Origin: Micropterix aruncella
Taxonomy: Eukaryota > Arthropoda > Insecta > Lepidoptera > Micropterigidae
NCBI GenBank assembly: GCA_944548615.1
Contig: OX155972.1
Coordinates: 5,400,975-5,464,974 of the forward strand
Length of the DNA stretch: 64,000 nucleotides
Direction of reading: 5' to 3'
In this document: piece after piece, positions 21,144 through 33,009 of the stretch
How positions within the stretch are numbered: the stretch's first letter is position 1
How the letters are laid out: each line of letters begins with the position of its first letter
Made by a program: the position numbers and the translations under genes
Notes under the pieces: generated by a model
The model's database searches: none
Told to the model about the DNA's origin: nothing
Seen by the model: only the letters and a program-made list of their open reading frames with translations

Positions 21144-22276
21144 CTAGCTGACCCGTGCCCACTTCGTTGGGCGGTAAAACTTTTTACTTGTGATTAAATT
21201 ATGAGTGTGGTTCGGTTAGTACTGAGTACTATGATTTATTTCCTGACTACCAAAAGATGGGTTATATTATTACTGCATATGTATGTATGTATTTGAATGC
21301 CGATTTGACTATATTACCGCTATTATTTTTAAAAAAAAAATATTTAGTACTTTATTTATATTTTTTTATACATATAGCCACTTTATTACCAATGTTATAA
21401 AGTAACTCGGAAAAAATTAACACGCAAATGTAGCAAATGGTCAGTGCCCACCTAACTAGAACTGTAATGTTCTGTATCTAGGCGGGTCAGAGTAAACAAA
21501 ATTAGCGATTTAATTTATAAAGAACTAAATTGACTAACGTTTTATTTTTAGAAATAGTAAATGTACCTAATTAAAATTTAATATATAATATAACATAATA
21601 ATTTGTATAAATATTACAATGTATATACCTAATCATACTTATGTAATAATATGATAAGTAGGTACTTAGACACCTAAATTCGATTATAATAAATAATAAA
21701 TATATTATGGTATAAACATATTTATATTAAAATACAATTATACAAATACGATTATTTGTGAGTGTCTTCTTGTGAGTGTCCTATTTGTGAGGGTCTTATC
21801 TCTTTAACCAATAATGCAGTTAAAGGGAAATTATATGCAGTAAAAGGGAAAAGTCTTTTGTTTTAAACACTTGAGACGATAAATTTACTTATTTTGATAT
21901 GAATTCATAATTGTTGATAATATGACCTAACGATTTAACTTATTTTTTTAATATAAAAACTACTTTTTGTGACTTAAATATAAATTTTTTTGTAGGCATT
22001 ACCAAGCGCTACAACTTTTCTCTAGAACTCAATCATATATCTCTCATCGTTTAGGCAACGTTCGTAAGAAATGTTTTCATTCGACCGTTTTTTCTCCGAC
22101 TTACTTTGCAATCCAACTACCACGAAAAAGTCTTTTCATTTTTCGGATTAATATATAGCCCTATGACACTTACAAATAACGTGGATTTCTATTGGTAAAA
22201 GAATTTTCAAAATCGGTTCACAGAGATTACTTCCTACAACCTCACAAACTTTACCTCTTTATAATTATAGTATAGA
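21144..22276 (-). mobile_element. Non-autonomous Helitron, copy 1
   Basis: On the minus strand the element starts TCTATACTATAATTATAAAG (22276) and ends CCCAACGAAGTGGGCACGGG, TCAGCTAG (21144). The short hairpin GCCCA-loop-TGGGC lies about 9 nt before the terminal CTAG. The flanks are A before TC and T after CTAG, the Helitron hallmark. It shares both ends and inner blocks (AACCTCACAAAC, CCACGAAAAAGTC, GTTTAGGCAACG, TGTAGGCATTA) with 49203-50069. No Rep/helicase gene is inside, so it depends on an autonomous partner. Confidence 0.85.
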
Positions 22277-22793
22277 TAAGCGTGATGTCGTCCAAAATAC
22301 AATGTAATTACTTGTTCGCCTAAGTGGTACCCAAACTGTGGTACACAAACTTTTTAATTCCTTAGACCACTCACTGTTTTCCGTAGACCCCCTTGTCTGC
22401 ACAATATTGAATTTTACTAAACTTACTAACTTTGAATGAGTCTCTGACAGCTGGCACAGTACTGATCACTTACATAGGGATTTTGGTACATTTTGAAAAT
22501 TGAAAAACATGTACAATTTTGAAATGTTCATTTCTAAACGTCCACGACCTTAAAGTACGAAGCGTTTGTGAAAGCTGCACATAACTGCACATGTAGCACT
22601 ATCTCGTTTGCTCTAACATGTGACGCGTCTATTATTTTTCAGATTTCTCACTCTCTCCTTCCCTCGTTAATTATGTGCGCTGGCCTCCTCAATCGACTAA
22701 TGGTGCAATTTGAGTTGAGTGTTGATTTCCTTACATGATACTCGTGATGCGCGCATTTGTTTATTGCTATTATCATTAGTTTAAAATACTAGT
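22277..22793. other. Unassigned; possible hAT-like end near 22318
   Basis: AAGTGGTACCCAAACTGTGG near 22322 resembles hAT-type terminal sequence but no partner end was found. Otherwise nothing recognised. Confidence 0.3.
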
Positions 22794-23213
22794 TTAGTTT
22801 AGGCCAGTGATTCCCAAAGTGGCCTATATGGACCCCCAGTGGTCGATGTTGGTTTGCAGCATGTCCATGTCAGCGAGAAAAAAATAGAGTGCACGAAGTG
22901 TAAATGGGTGTCCACGTTAGCGGACCCCATCTAGGCAGGTCATCATAAACATTTAGGCGATCCGTAAATGTCGTATTACTTCTAAAACAGATTGTGTGAA
23001 TTGTTATTCACACAATCTGTTTTAGAAGTAATACGACATTTACGGATCGCCTAAATGTTTATGATGACCTGCCTAGATGGGGTCCGCTAACGTGGACACC
23101 CATTTACACTTCGTGCACTCTATTTTTTTCTCGCTGACATGGACATGCTGCAAACCAACATCGACCACTGGGGGTCCATATAGGCCACTTTGGGAATCAC
23201 TGGCCTAAACTAA
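22794..23213. repeat. 420-bp near-perfect palindrome with hAT-like ends
   Basis: Two 208-bp arms (22794-23001 and 23006-23213) are, as far as I can read, exact reverse complements around a 4-nt loop TGTT at 23002-23005. Each arm has CAGTGATTCCCAAAGTGG near its outer end, a hAT-like terminus. The symmetry continues about 11 bp outward past that terminus (TTAGTTTAGGC), so the flanks are not an 8-bp direct duplication. Either a fold-back derivative formed after insertion, or an assembly or sequencing hairpin artefact. A diverged single-arm relative lies at 58728-58812. Confidence 0.9.
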
Positions 23214-23319
23214 CATAGAAATATAGATTAATGTTGGAATGAAAATGGAAATATGAGGTTTTCTAAGCAGTGGGGATGGATGTTGACCTGTCGTCAACCA
23301 CTGGGAGCTAATGGACCCT

Positions 23320-23737
23320 GTTGCAACTAGAGATGTCGACTATAGCGGGCGAACCCGTCACCTCAGGAAGTTTTAACGAAGTTTTAACGAAACGGTGTAA
23401 ACCGAATCTATCGCGGACCACGGCGTCCATTGCCCGGCTGTTTACCCGGGATCGGGTAGCCGATGGTCGTTTTAAGAGCAGTCGCCGAAAGGTCCGCAAC
23501 CACCCCCGCTCTATAGGAAACAGTACTTCTTCCAGACTCTCCCGACTGTTAGAGTGCACAATCGATTGACTCACGCCGCACGGTGCGCAGACCGTGCAGA
23601 CCGCCCAGAAGTGCCAGAAGATTGACTCCTAGGGGAAACTAGCCAAGACCAGAGTCCCACCCGGGCTCGCACTTCATGCGTGGAGGCCGTCGGATGTGTG
23701 TTGACCCGTGAGTGTGACCAACCTTGAATGAATGGCT
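23320..23737 (+). repeat. GCR family copy C (internally deleted)
   Basis: Starts GATGTCGACTATAGCGGGCG, jumps after TTTTAACGAAGTTTTAACGA to AACCGAATCTATCGCGGACC, then ACCCGGGATCGGGTAGCC, CCACCCCCGCTC, GCCGCACGGTGCGCAGACC, and CGGATGTGTGTTGACCCG. Compared with copy B roughly 270 bp of the middle are absent; the AAGTTTTAACG duplication sits at the join. Open frames on both strands (82 and 88 aa) overlap and are not conserved elsewhere. Confidence 0.6.
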
Positions 23738-23739
23738 CT

Positions 23740-24300
23740 TCATGACCAACTCAGCAAGGGCCTATTAGCTCCCAAAGAACAAGAAAAAGTCGGCCGAAGC
23801 TATATCAGGACTGAAGGATGTCTGCCGTAGCATTTCCACATTGTGCTTCGCCAGGAAGTCAGAGACGCGCAGAGACGTGTAGTTGGCGCATGGTCATGAT
23901 GCAGCACCCAGGTAGCGGCGAATTTTTTTTTATACGCGGATGTCCCTTTTCCTCAAACGGGTTTCCTTAATTTCAGAATTTTCAGAGTGTCAGCTAATAA
24001 TCAAACACCCATTCGAGGGTCACAATTTAACAAATCAAACACACTAGTCATATTTTTATTGGTTTGGCTTGTTGTTTGCCGTCCAGAGCGGAGGTCATCA
24101 ATCACTCCTTGATCTTCTTCACCCACCTTGAACTTCTTCACCCACAACGAAATTTGCACATACGATAGAGCAGACTCTCTATAGGCTTGCTTGAGAAATT
24201 CGTGAGTTTCGGCATCTTTTTTGTCGAGTTTCGTGCAAAATTTGATTGCCAAACGTTGTTTGACATCGCGCTTCGTGACCTAAAACATCGCGCAACGTGG
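23740..24300 (-). pseudogene. Mariner transposase, internally deleted
   Basis: Minus strand. The N-terminal helix-turn-helix part (24300-24001) reads AIKFCTKLDKKDAETHEFLK, then QISLWVKKFKVGEED and DDLRSGRQTTSQT, as in mariner transposases. It then jumps to the end of the catalytic domain (23930-23740): WVLHHDHAP, a frameshift, SDFLAKHNVEMLRQTSFSPD, ASADFFLF, which carries the second and third catalytic aspartates of the DD34D triad. The section with the first aspartate is missing. A 5' terminal sequence may lie near 24470 (TTTTGGGACACACC on the plus strand). Dead copy. Confidence 0.8.
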
Positions 24301-25649
24301 TCCTAAAACAAGAATGCATTAAAACAGCTACCTGATTTTTCTGATTCGCGCCGCAAACTCACCATTGGTGCGCTATGAAGACAAGGGTCCGGCCACTTCG
24401 CCCAAGTGGCTCGAACACGCTGCGACCAAGGTTGCGATAAAAAAATATTTTATAACTTTTGGGACACACCATGTATGTCTTGCAAATTTTATGTACTATT
24501 GTTTTTACGAAACTTTCGTAATATTTGCCTTTGTATATGAGTGGTATAATCCTAATGAGAGGTTAATTATTCGACAAATACAAAATGTAAATTAGTCCAT
24601 AGGCATATCGTTTTCGGGTTGAAGCTTTCTGCAAACAAACTTTCCGCGAACTTCCTTCCCAGCGCCCGCAAAGCTGTGTTAAGCTCCGAAGGCGAGCGTT
24701 TTCCCACAAACATTTGATCAATTTGTCGCTCTTTACATGTATGTAGATAGGAGTATGTGGCATAGTATTTTATAACCCTATAGTTTGTTACACAGCTAAA
24801 ACAAAATATAGCTCCATATGAAATAGAAGTCGCTACAATAATATACTGCAAATAGACCGTAAATTGGACTTTTACTGAAGATTAACTGAATACACCGAAA
24901 ACTTTCCAAGGTAAATTTTAATCATATTTGAAAGGTACAGAAATAAAAGGGGCTCAACGACATAGTTGGCATTTTCATCCTAAAAATGCCATTCGAAAGC
25001 AAAAAGTTTGGCCATTCGTTTAGTGTACCAAAAATAACAAACCATCATCTAATCTCATCACCAAACATCTAATGTCGTTTATAAATTTTTACCCTCTACG
25101 AAATAAGAAGAGCTGTCATATAAGTAATTATAAAACTTTCAAAAATCTTTAATACGGCATATGGTATATTGCTATTTGAGGGTGGGCCCAAAGAGTGGCA
25201 CTCTCCTTTATTTAAATCATCATAGAGTTAGTTAGTTTTTTAAATGAAAATCCATTTCCCCCCCCCCTCTGCTCCATAAAATAACATTTGGTATTTATTA
25301 TATTACGATCGAGACAAACATTATAGATTAATATCGATAAATACAAAAATATTTCTTTTGATTACCCAGCTCTACTTATGATTTTGTTATTTTATGCTAA
25401 ACTTCACTAAATATTTTTGCGATCGATTCCTTTTTATATTCTCTTTATTGGTATTATTTCGCTAGAATAAACGCGAAGTGTGTCTAGGCTGTCTTTTTTT
25501 AAAATGGTTATCTCTATATATTTGGCAGCTATTTTCGTCTCAGACGAACAAACCATGCGAGACAACGCAAAGTTTAGTGAATATCTATATACAAGTACAT
25601 GAAAACAGTTTTAGAGCGTTGGGCAAAATAGAATATATCTTATGAAACA
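24301..25649. other. Unassigned; mariner 5' flank then AT-rich
   Basis: 24301-24480 is probably mariner 5' untranslated sequence. The open frames at 24365-24851 lie on both strands and show no similarity. A C-run (CCCCCCCCC) occurs near 25260. Confidence 0.35.
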
Positions 25650-25945
25650 AAGATATATCTCAGAAAGATACAGAAAAGCCTCGCGATAGAAGTCTCAAAA
25701 GATACAGAAAATTTGATCCGATTGAGCTAAAATTTGTCATGTAGACATTATATCATCATGGCAAGAGTTGAAAAGATTGTGATTTAAATAGGTCCACTAG
25801 GGGGAGAGCTAGAAATATTGGACTTAAAGGCTTGAAATTCGGTACATAAATGCGTCGTTGGGTCGAAACCACATTGTGAAATTTTGGTTGGAAGGTGACA
25901 CAAATAATTTTAGAATTCCGCCGTATTTAGGAAAATAATACATTT
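25650..25945 (-). repeat. DR1 dispersed repeat copy
   Basis: Complement of DR1: GATCCGATTGAGCTAAAATT near 25715, ATCATGGCAAGAGTTGAAAA, AATATTGGACTTAAAGG, GAAATTCGGTACATAAATGC near 25836, TTGTGAAATTTTGGTTGGAA, CGCCGTATTTAGG near 25919. The order is exactly the reverse of the copy at 37560-38601. Confidence 0.6.
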
Positions 25946-26099
25946 TAATGTACACTGCTATTTTATTACCACGGAATTACTATAAAAATACTATAAATAT
26001 GATGTTTATAAGCGTCTGTGCCAAAGAAGTTTGTACCATAATCGTTAACAATGATACTAGGTCACACACAAACGCTTGCGTGTACTTCATTCAAACATG

Positions 26100-26610
26100 C
26101 CTTCTTATTTGTATAACATCTGTTCTCCGCTTTCATCCCATAACCTTTCATTACGCTCTCCTATTACTGGATATACCTCGCATTCATCAACTTCCATGTG
26201 CAAGTCATTTGCAGTGCAGACGGTCCGAATATGAAACTCCGCACCTTTGCCCCTGAGACAACTTGGAAACGTGATCGGGTTTAAAAAAATTATTAAGAGA
26301 TATTTAGGTATCGTATGAAACCCCACCTCTCCCATCTCCTAGCCTATCCTTGTACACCATCCCACCCTTCCGTATTAAAATAACTTATGGTATATAATTT
26401 TGTTTTATTTACTTTATTATGTTTATATTGTAATTTATTATGACCATTACTTTACAAAAATTACACTTGTTATGTATTAATTTGTCAACATAAACTTTAA
26501 GTCGTAATAACCCTGGCGGTATGGCCGTTAAATATTTCCATTTGGCAATAAGCCCACTTTAATGTACTCTATTATAAGAGAAATAAAGTTTTTCAAACAA
26601 ATAAACTAGG
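26100..26610 (+). repeat. Possible LINE 3' end
   Basis: A short frame NVIGFKKIIKRYLGIV* at about 26269-26318 looks like the last helix of Jockey-type LINE ORF2 proteins (K.FK..IK.YL). It is followed by about 290 bp ending TTATAAGAGAAATAAAGTTT, a typical LINE 3' end. Evidence is thin; coding sequence before it is unreadable. Confidence 0.3.
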
Positions 26611-26662
26611 ACGAAAATGAAAACATTGAACTGTAAACAAATTTCCTAGATTTTGTACAACC

Positions 26663-27400
26663 TCAAGCTCCGGGACACGACTCTTCTAAAGAAACATCTT
26701 CCAGTAAAATAGGAAGATCGTTTCTTAAAAAAATTAAGTAGCTCTCGGCAGTCAGCGTGCTCGGTAACTCGAATGGACCGATAATATGGCCATTCAAGAT
26801 CCCAGTCCAGAGGTTATTTTTGAATCGGTACTGGGACTTGTCATCTCTCACAAGATGAGGGTTGGTGAGTTGCCAACTGTGCAAATTGTGCATATTAAAA
26901 TATCCATCCTTTTTGCAAGTTGACTCATCGCTCCACAAGATTTTATCAGAAAAATCGGGATCGTCGGTAATTTTCCTCAACATTTGTTAACAAAATTCGT
27001 ATCTTGATGGGTAGTCTCGTGGAAGCAAACACTGAACACGTTGGTAGTGATACGGATGAAGCTTTTCCTTTTTCAAAATCCTATGCACGGTTCGTGTCGA
27101 TATGCCAGCGCGTCTTGATGTCTCTCGCAATGACGTAGTCGGATCAGCTTCTATTTCGGCAAGTACAACCGCTTCTTCATATTGTTGTGGCCTTCCAGTA
27201 CTCGTACCGCCAAGACCAGCTCCAGGAATTCGGCCTTCCATGTAGGCATTATGCACTCGAATAAAAACTCGATAATCGCAATGAGGAACGTTGGGGAATC
27301 TTTTCCGATAGATTGTTGCAGCTCGATTAGCGTTGCCGCCGCACTCGCCGTAAATTAGATGCATTTGAGCATATTCCGATGGAGTGTACAACTGCGGCAT
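26663..27400 (-). pseudogene. Tc1/IS630-superfamily transposase (DUF4817-type N-terminus)
   Basis: Cut-and-paste transposase remnant. From the ATG at 27400: MPQLYTPSEYAQMHLIYGEC, a domain common at the start of a large arthropod IS630/Tc1-type family. Then a helix-turn-helix (DPTTSLRETSRRAGISTRTV, HRILKKEKLHPYH). An in-frame TAA at 26987-26989 follows RYEFC; the same frame continues LRKITDDPDFSDKILWSDES, with the first catalytic D in WSDE, then NNLWTGILNGHIIGPFELP. It stops at 26663 after LEDVSLEESCPGA, before the second catalytic block, so the C-terminal third is missing. Oriented opposite to the next pseudogene. Confidence 0.8.
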
Positions 27401-27428
27401 TGCAGTCAATAGGTATGGAATACCAGGT

Positions 27429-27515
27429 CCGAGGTCACAGCACAAAATCGTTAGGTATACCAAAATAAAGGATCCAAATCAAAAGGCAAAATCAAATCCG
27501 AGGTCACAGCACAAA
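27429..27515. repeat. Short direct repeat, 68 bp apart
   Basis: TCCGAGGTCACAGCACAAAA occurs at about 27429 and again at about 27497, between the two transposase pseudogenes. It may be a footprint of insertion or a local duplication. Confidence 0.6.
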
Positions 27516-27559
27516 ACAGGTGTTAAATAGTACAGCAGGAGCTGAGACAAGTTCAAGGG

Positions 27560-28300
27560 GTAGCTGACAGTCAGTGAACGATCAAAAGACGCTTGAAAAA
27601 ATCCGACCTCGTTCCAAAAAGACCTGTCACAGGCCTTAAATTGACCACACGCCACCAGCAAGCGCGCCTTTAATTTGCTCGAGAGGACGTCAGTTGGGGC
27701 ATATAGCAATGGCGGTCAGTTTTATTTACTGACGAGGGCAGAATGTATCTGTATGGCAGCCATAGAATAGGCTGGGTCTCCAGGCGTCCAGGTGAGTGAT
27801 TTTCGCAGTGCTGCTTCGCTGAAACAGTCTCCTACGGCAGCGTTTCCTGAATGGTGTGGTCTGGCATTTCTTTAGAGGGAAGGTCCAAACTCGTTTTCGT
27901 GCCAGGGGAAGGTCGGTGAGAAGGCCTGAATGCTGAACGCTATATCAAATTATTCTCCTGGACCATGTTATCATACCGTATGGAGGATTTATTGGAAAAA
28001 ACTCTGTGTTAATACACGATAATGCACGGTGTCATACAGTGTGCATCACTCGGCGATTCTTAGATGAAGTTGGTTTGGAGACGATGGACTGGCCAGCTCT
28101 CAGTTCAGACATGAATCCCATCGAGAATTTGTAAGCCGAGCTGAAACGAAGAGTCCGAGCCAGAAATCCGGCAACTTCTAATATCTACGAGCTCAAGACA
28201 GCGTTGTTAGAGGAATGGGATGGGATTCCTCAGGACTTGTCCAAAAAACTGATCAGGACGTTGAGGAACCGCATGTGAGCTGTCATCTGGGCAAGGGAGG
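27560..28300 (+). pseudogene. Tc1-like transposase, DD34E, multiply broken
   Basis: Plus-strand Tc1 transposase lacking most of its N-terminus. Pieces in order: PVTGLKLTTRHQQARL, VLFTDEGRMYLYGSHRIGWV (first catalytic D), MVWSGISLEGRSKLVFVPGE, LNAERYIKLF, then VLIHDNARCHTVCITRRFLD (second D) and DWPALSSDMNPIENL (E). The second D and the E are 34 residues apart, as in Tc1. Stops follow PGE, SVS, GEGR and PIENL, and at least two frame changes are needed. No inverted terminal repeats were identified. Confidence 0.8.
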
Positions 28301-28752
<452 letters not shown>

Positions 28753-28769
28753 ATATATATATTTATACA

Positions 28770-29819
28770 TTTTAAGGTTATAATAGCTTGAGACTTATTG
28801 CAAGGCTTCAACATTTTTCCATCCCCAAAATTCTTCCCACAACACTAGGCTCATTTCTTAGGGTAAAAGATCGATTGTAATCTATCTGCTTACATGACCG
28901 ATCGTTTCTAGTCGGGAAGCTCCCTGTGTTTTACGTATCCTGAAAAAACAAACAATATTTTAATATCACACTTTTTAAGTAACAACGGAAACCCCATTTT
29001 TTTGATTTGGAAATTTATTCGGAAAAAAAATTTTGCATGTTAGTACAATTTCAATTTAAATTAGATTGTATCACATGGAAACTATGTCTTGTAACGTTAC
29101 CCGATTAAAATGGCCTGTTATTAGGTCATGGGAAAAGATGTCTTTCGTGGGTTTTAGGATTACCGTGGAAAAAAGGTGTAATAGTCTCGTGAATGTGTGA
29201 ATGTGGGCGCCACCACGGGAATCCTGGATGAATGGGAATCGGGACGCTACAAGAACAAGCAGGCGTGGTCGCTGCCTGACCTTGAACGCCGCAGAAGGGG
29301 ATACGCAACAGGAGAGAAAGGAGAGCTTCTGGAGAGAAGGACAGCCTTGCTTCTATTGTGAGAAGAGGAGTGAGATTATGGAAAGGAAAGTGGAAAAAGT
29401 AAAAATAGGAATAAACACGTACTTTACCGTGGCCTATCGCTGGAGCTGAAAACAAAATGAATATCCGACCGCTGTGAAGTCGCGCGCGATCCGAGCTGTC
29501 AGATCGCTGCGCTAGTGCCGCCACCTTGCGGCAGATTTCGAATCGATGTGTAGCGGACGAGCTTCACGCTAATTCGAAGCGGTTCCTTTTATATATTACT
29601 TGGTACTCTTAACCTTATACCATTTATATCGTAAATCACGAAGTGAATTCTCTCCGTAGGTGAGAGGTTAACCCTTTAAGAAAACTCAATGTATGCTACA
29701 AGGTTTATTTATGCGAATATTACAAATTTTATTCGGAAAAACATTTTTAATTTAATTATATGAACGTATCGGGAGGATTTCTAATGCCTTTACAAGCGCT
29801 TCAGAGCGGAGGGATCGCC
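28770..29819. other. Unassigned
   Basis: A 132-aa minus frame at 29126-29524 and an overlapping 82-aa plus frame at 29201-29449 exist, but neither resembles a known protein. CpG density rises near 29460-29560. No element ends seen. Confidence 0.3.
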
Positions 29820-30700
29820 GAGGGCGTATGTGGAAACTCACGGTAGGTAGGTTGGTAAACTCACGGTAGGTCTGCGATTAAGGGGTAATACGGGAATTTC
29901 GGATGGATTTTAGGAAACACCTCTATCAATATGCTTTTATAGTACTTAAAACAAAGGGCCTTTTTAAGGTGAGAATCCTCAACAACCACCGGCGCGGGCG
30001 CTTCCGCGCTCCGTCGACCTAGATGCCGCCGGCTATTAGGGAGCGTGTTCCCCGATCGCACTACGGTTTTTACAGGAACTACGCGCCGAATCCTTAGATT
30101 CTCTTGCGCTCAACTAGGCTGAATAGTATGTTAATTGAATATTAAAGAGAAACGCGCTAAGTCGAACCGTAGAGAGCGCTCTTGCACTAGGTTTAAATTG
30201 ATTAGATTATTTAAAGTGAAATATAAAAAACTTATAAACTGAACTCTTGGGGGCTTTAAAAGTTTGGGGAGTCAGAACATGAACCCTAAAAACTCGCCTG
30301 GTAATGGAGGGTAGGTCCCACGGAGACTGGGGTTCCATTCGGCTTGAATGCAGGGCTAGCGCACTGATGTTATCCGGTTATTTGGCCGGTAAAACTATTG
30401 AAACTTCAGACAGAATATAAGCGTGGCACTGCTGCTCTGGTCTGCAGAAAAATGTGGGACCGCTGGGGGTTTGGCCCCCAGCGGCCACGAGCAGTCCGCC
30501 CTGTTCCGCGGTTAAAATCCAAGAGAGGGGGGTATAGAATTAATCACCCGATCCAGTCGGTTTAGATTTAATCGACTGGCAATTTTGCCGTGAATCCGAC
30601 TAGGGGTGTGCGTTATTTAATCGCATGATGCGAGTATGGCATTCGTTTCTATTCTGATTAAATTCTAATGAGGTGTAAGATGATTTATAATGAAGTTTAT
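29820..30700. other. GC-richer block with strong hairpin
   Basis: Unidentified block of higher GC. AACTCACGGTAGGT repeats at about 29834 and 29858. At 30460-30484 CCGCTGGGGG-TTTGG-CCCCCAGCGG makes a perfect 10-bp stem with a 5-nt loop. AATCGACTGGCAATTTTGCC and similar non-coding text follow. No ORF over 70 codons. Could be an LTR, a structured RNA, or an unlisted repeat. Confidence 0.4.
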
Positions 30701-31554
30701 TATTATGTATTATGAAGGTAAATTCCCGTGACGACTAGTTCGTCACAGTCTAAAACCATCTACAACTGTTTATGTCTAAGGCATTAGTTACGAGAAAAAA
30801 ATATTCAATAAGCGAGTGTTGAACCATTGATAATATATGGAATTAGATTGCACAACTTCATAGAACTATTTAGTAAACTTTCCCACACGGCGAAATGCAG
30901 TTGGCGCTGATATCATTGATAGCCAAACTAATATACATTTAATTGGCCATCTTTAATGACGTTAGATTTTTTTATTTTTTTATAAAGGACCAATTGATTA
31001 TAAAACCCAATAATTTAGCCAACGATAACAATAATAACATTCAATTATTAGTTCCATTTATCACAACTATACAAAGGTTGCTTTCATTACAGAAATAATA
31101 TTTAGAGACAGAATGCCATCTATTGGTCCATCTGAACTTTAAAGTGCGTAATTATTGCATATTGAAACCTGTTTACCAAATTTAAAATTGACATCTTTAT
31201 GTAAATAATATTAAAATATTTAAAGCTATGATTTAAAAATTTGGTAATTTATTATTATTTTACACTATATAGGCGTACTTAGAGCGTCATCTACAGTGCG
31301 CCCTCATACTGTTATACCACTGAACTCACCATATTGAACATAATAATAGATTATTAATTATTATTTTAACTATGAGTGCCATCTACACGTAGTAAAATTC
31401 CAAACTGTAGTGCGATGTTGATCAATCTATTTAATGAATGGTTGAACACAAACAATGCTTTCGAGTTTTATATGTAAGTTCACAAGTGTTCAAGTGTATT
31501 TTCGACTATTATCAATCATGAAACATGCATACAGCGCGGCATCCTGTGTATATT
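30701..31554. other. AT-rich spacer
   Basis: Short repeated theme 'TGCCATCTA(C/T)' near 31109, 31288 and 31377 and CGAAATGCAG near 30891; otherwise nothing recognised. Confidence 0.35.
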
Positions 31555-31945
31555 TTTTTTGTCCGGAATCCATATTGACTGTCTGAAATGACCACAAATT
31601 TTTCAAGGAAACCATTTAGTCGTTTTTCGGTGACCTCCAAAATTTTTGAGAAATTGCTCAGTAGGGCTACGGGTCGATAATTTTCTACGCTCGTGGGATC
31701 GCCCTCTTTTATATATCGGTGTAATCTTGGCTACTTTATGACAATCTGGAAATATTCCCTCTGAAAAGCTTAAATTGTAAAGATATGTTAGACAAGGTGC
31801 CAGTACACGTTTATGGATTTTAATTACGCTAACAGGTATATCATCGAGACCAGTTGATTTTTTGTTCTTTGAAGAGTCGATGCATTTTTCTATTTCTTGA
31901 TTGTTGATTGATAGTTTGGATGCTTTCTATTTTTCTAGTTTTCAT
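31555..31945 (-). pseudogene. LINE reverse transcriptase fragment
   Basis: Minus strand: KSTGLDDIPVSVIKIHKRVL, YLYNLSFSEGIFPDCHKVAK, TPIYK, then a frameshift into KEGDPTSVENYRPVALLSNF, SKILEVTEKRLNGFL and SDSQYGFR. These are reverse-transcriptase motifs 1-2a of the Jockey superfamily (K..TG.D.IP / A...PI.K / NYRP..LL). The palm with the catalytic aspartates is absent. Confidence 0.75.
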
Positions 31946-32449
31946 ATATTTTCGTTATTGAATTGCTGATTCTCTATTATATGTTTTTCATTATTTCTGT
32001 TTATTTTTATTTTTCTAGTTTTTATGTCTTTGTTATTTTTTAATTCCTATGTTTTTTTTCAATATTAGTTTTTTATACACTTTTTTTATAATTTGAAATG
32101 TAATTTTATTTGTAGAAATACTATTTTTTGTTATATGTAATTTCTATACCCAGATCGGGTTTTTGAAAATATTTTTTTCTTCTTCTTCTTATTTTTAGTG
32201 TCCCCTATCCAGCTGGGCAGCATACTATATCTTGTAGATCTCCAAGAGTTGGGTAATTTTCGAATCAGACTTACGACTTTTTGTTTGAGAAAATGTCCTC
32301 TGTGGTCAAAGCATTCCCCTACCCTAAGTATTCATGATTGAACACGTACCACGACCACTACATGGAAGTCTGTAATCGAATCGCGTAACCCAATTGAGGG
32401 CCTCACTTGCAAAGATGTTCAGGATGTTGCTCTTCTTCACCACCTGTCG
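31946..32449. other. T-rich spacer
   Basis: T-rich low-complexity sequence (31930-32180) with CTTCTTCTTCTT near 32169. No coding similarity. Confidence 0.35.
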
Positions 32450-32690
32450 CAGTCTAAACAAACTGAGGGTGGGCGTAAGAAGATGCCGAGCTAATCTCGA
32501 TCGATGGGGCTACACCGAGAACTCTTTATGCATCTGTGGAACGCTGTAGGATGAACACCACCTCCGATCCTGCGCGCAACTGTCAACTTCCATCATACAC
32601 CTAGATCTACAAGATCTACAAGATCTGCAAGAGGCGAACGACAAGGCCATCCAGTCCGCATATTTTTGGAGAGACGTGTCCTAAATTGGC
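32450..32690 (+). pseudogene. LINE polyprotein C-terminal zinc-like fragment
   Basis: Plus-strand translation SLNKLRVGVRRCRANLDRWG, YTENSLCICGTL, stop, DEHHLRSCAQL, then LQEANDKAIQSAYFWRDVS. The LNRLR.G.GR..ANL..WG...SP.C.CG...E..HH....C pattern is a C-x-C...H-H...C cluster seen at the C-termini of several arthropod LINE proteins. One in-frame TAG interrupts it. CTACAAGATCTACAAGATCT near 32608 is a small local duplication. Confidence 0.65.
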
Positions 32691-33009
32691 CCTGAAACGT
32701 TTACGAACAAACGAAAGCATCCCCCTTAAGGCCCACAACGCTATTATTTTTTCCATATTTCTCCATCCCGTTTCGTCCCTATAGGGCATCTCGATCGCAT
32801 ACGTCCTGCTTAATGCCAGGAGATGCATATTTTTAAAGGGCAGATAGTTTAAAATATCCAAAATTTAATTCATAATAGCAAGTCGTGTAACAAATAGCTA
32901 CTATTTGTATATTCGCTTGTCTAAATAAGGAATGCCTTTTCCGAATAACATTGACATATGTGTTGAACATACGTTTTCATAATAAGAAAAAAAAATATTA
33001 AAAATCTCA
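32691..33009. other. Unassigned spacer
   Basis: No similarity seen; an 81-aa minus frame at 32616-32861 overlaps the LINE fragment and looks spurious. Confidence 0.35.

Noticed and set aside
23308..23574. Frames of 82-88 aa on both strands
   Set aside because: Mirror-image frames in GCR copy C, not conserved.
29126..29524. 132-codon minus-strand frame
   Set aside because: Low-complexity, overlapped by a plus-strand frame, no recognisable domain.
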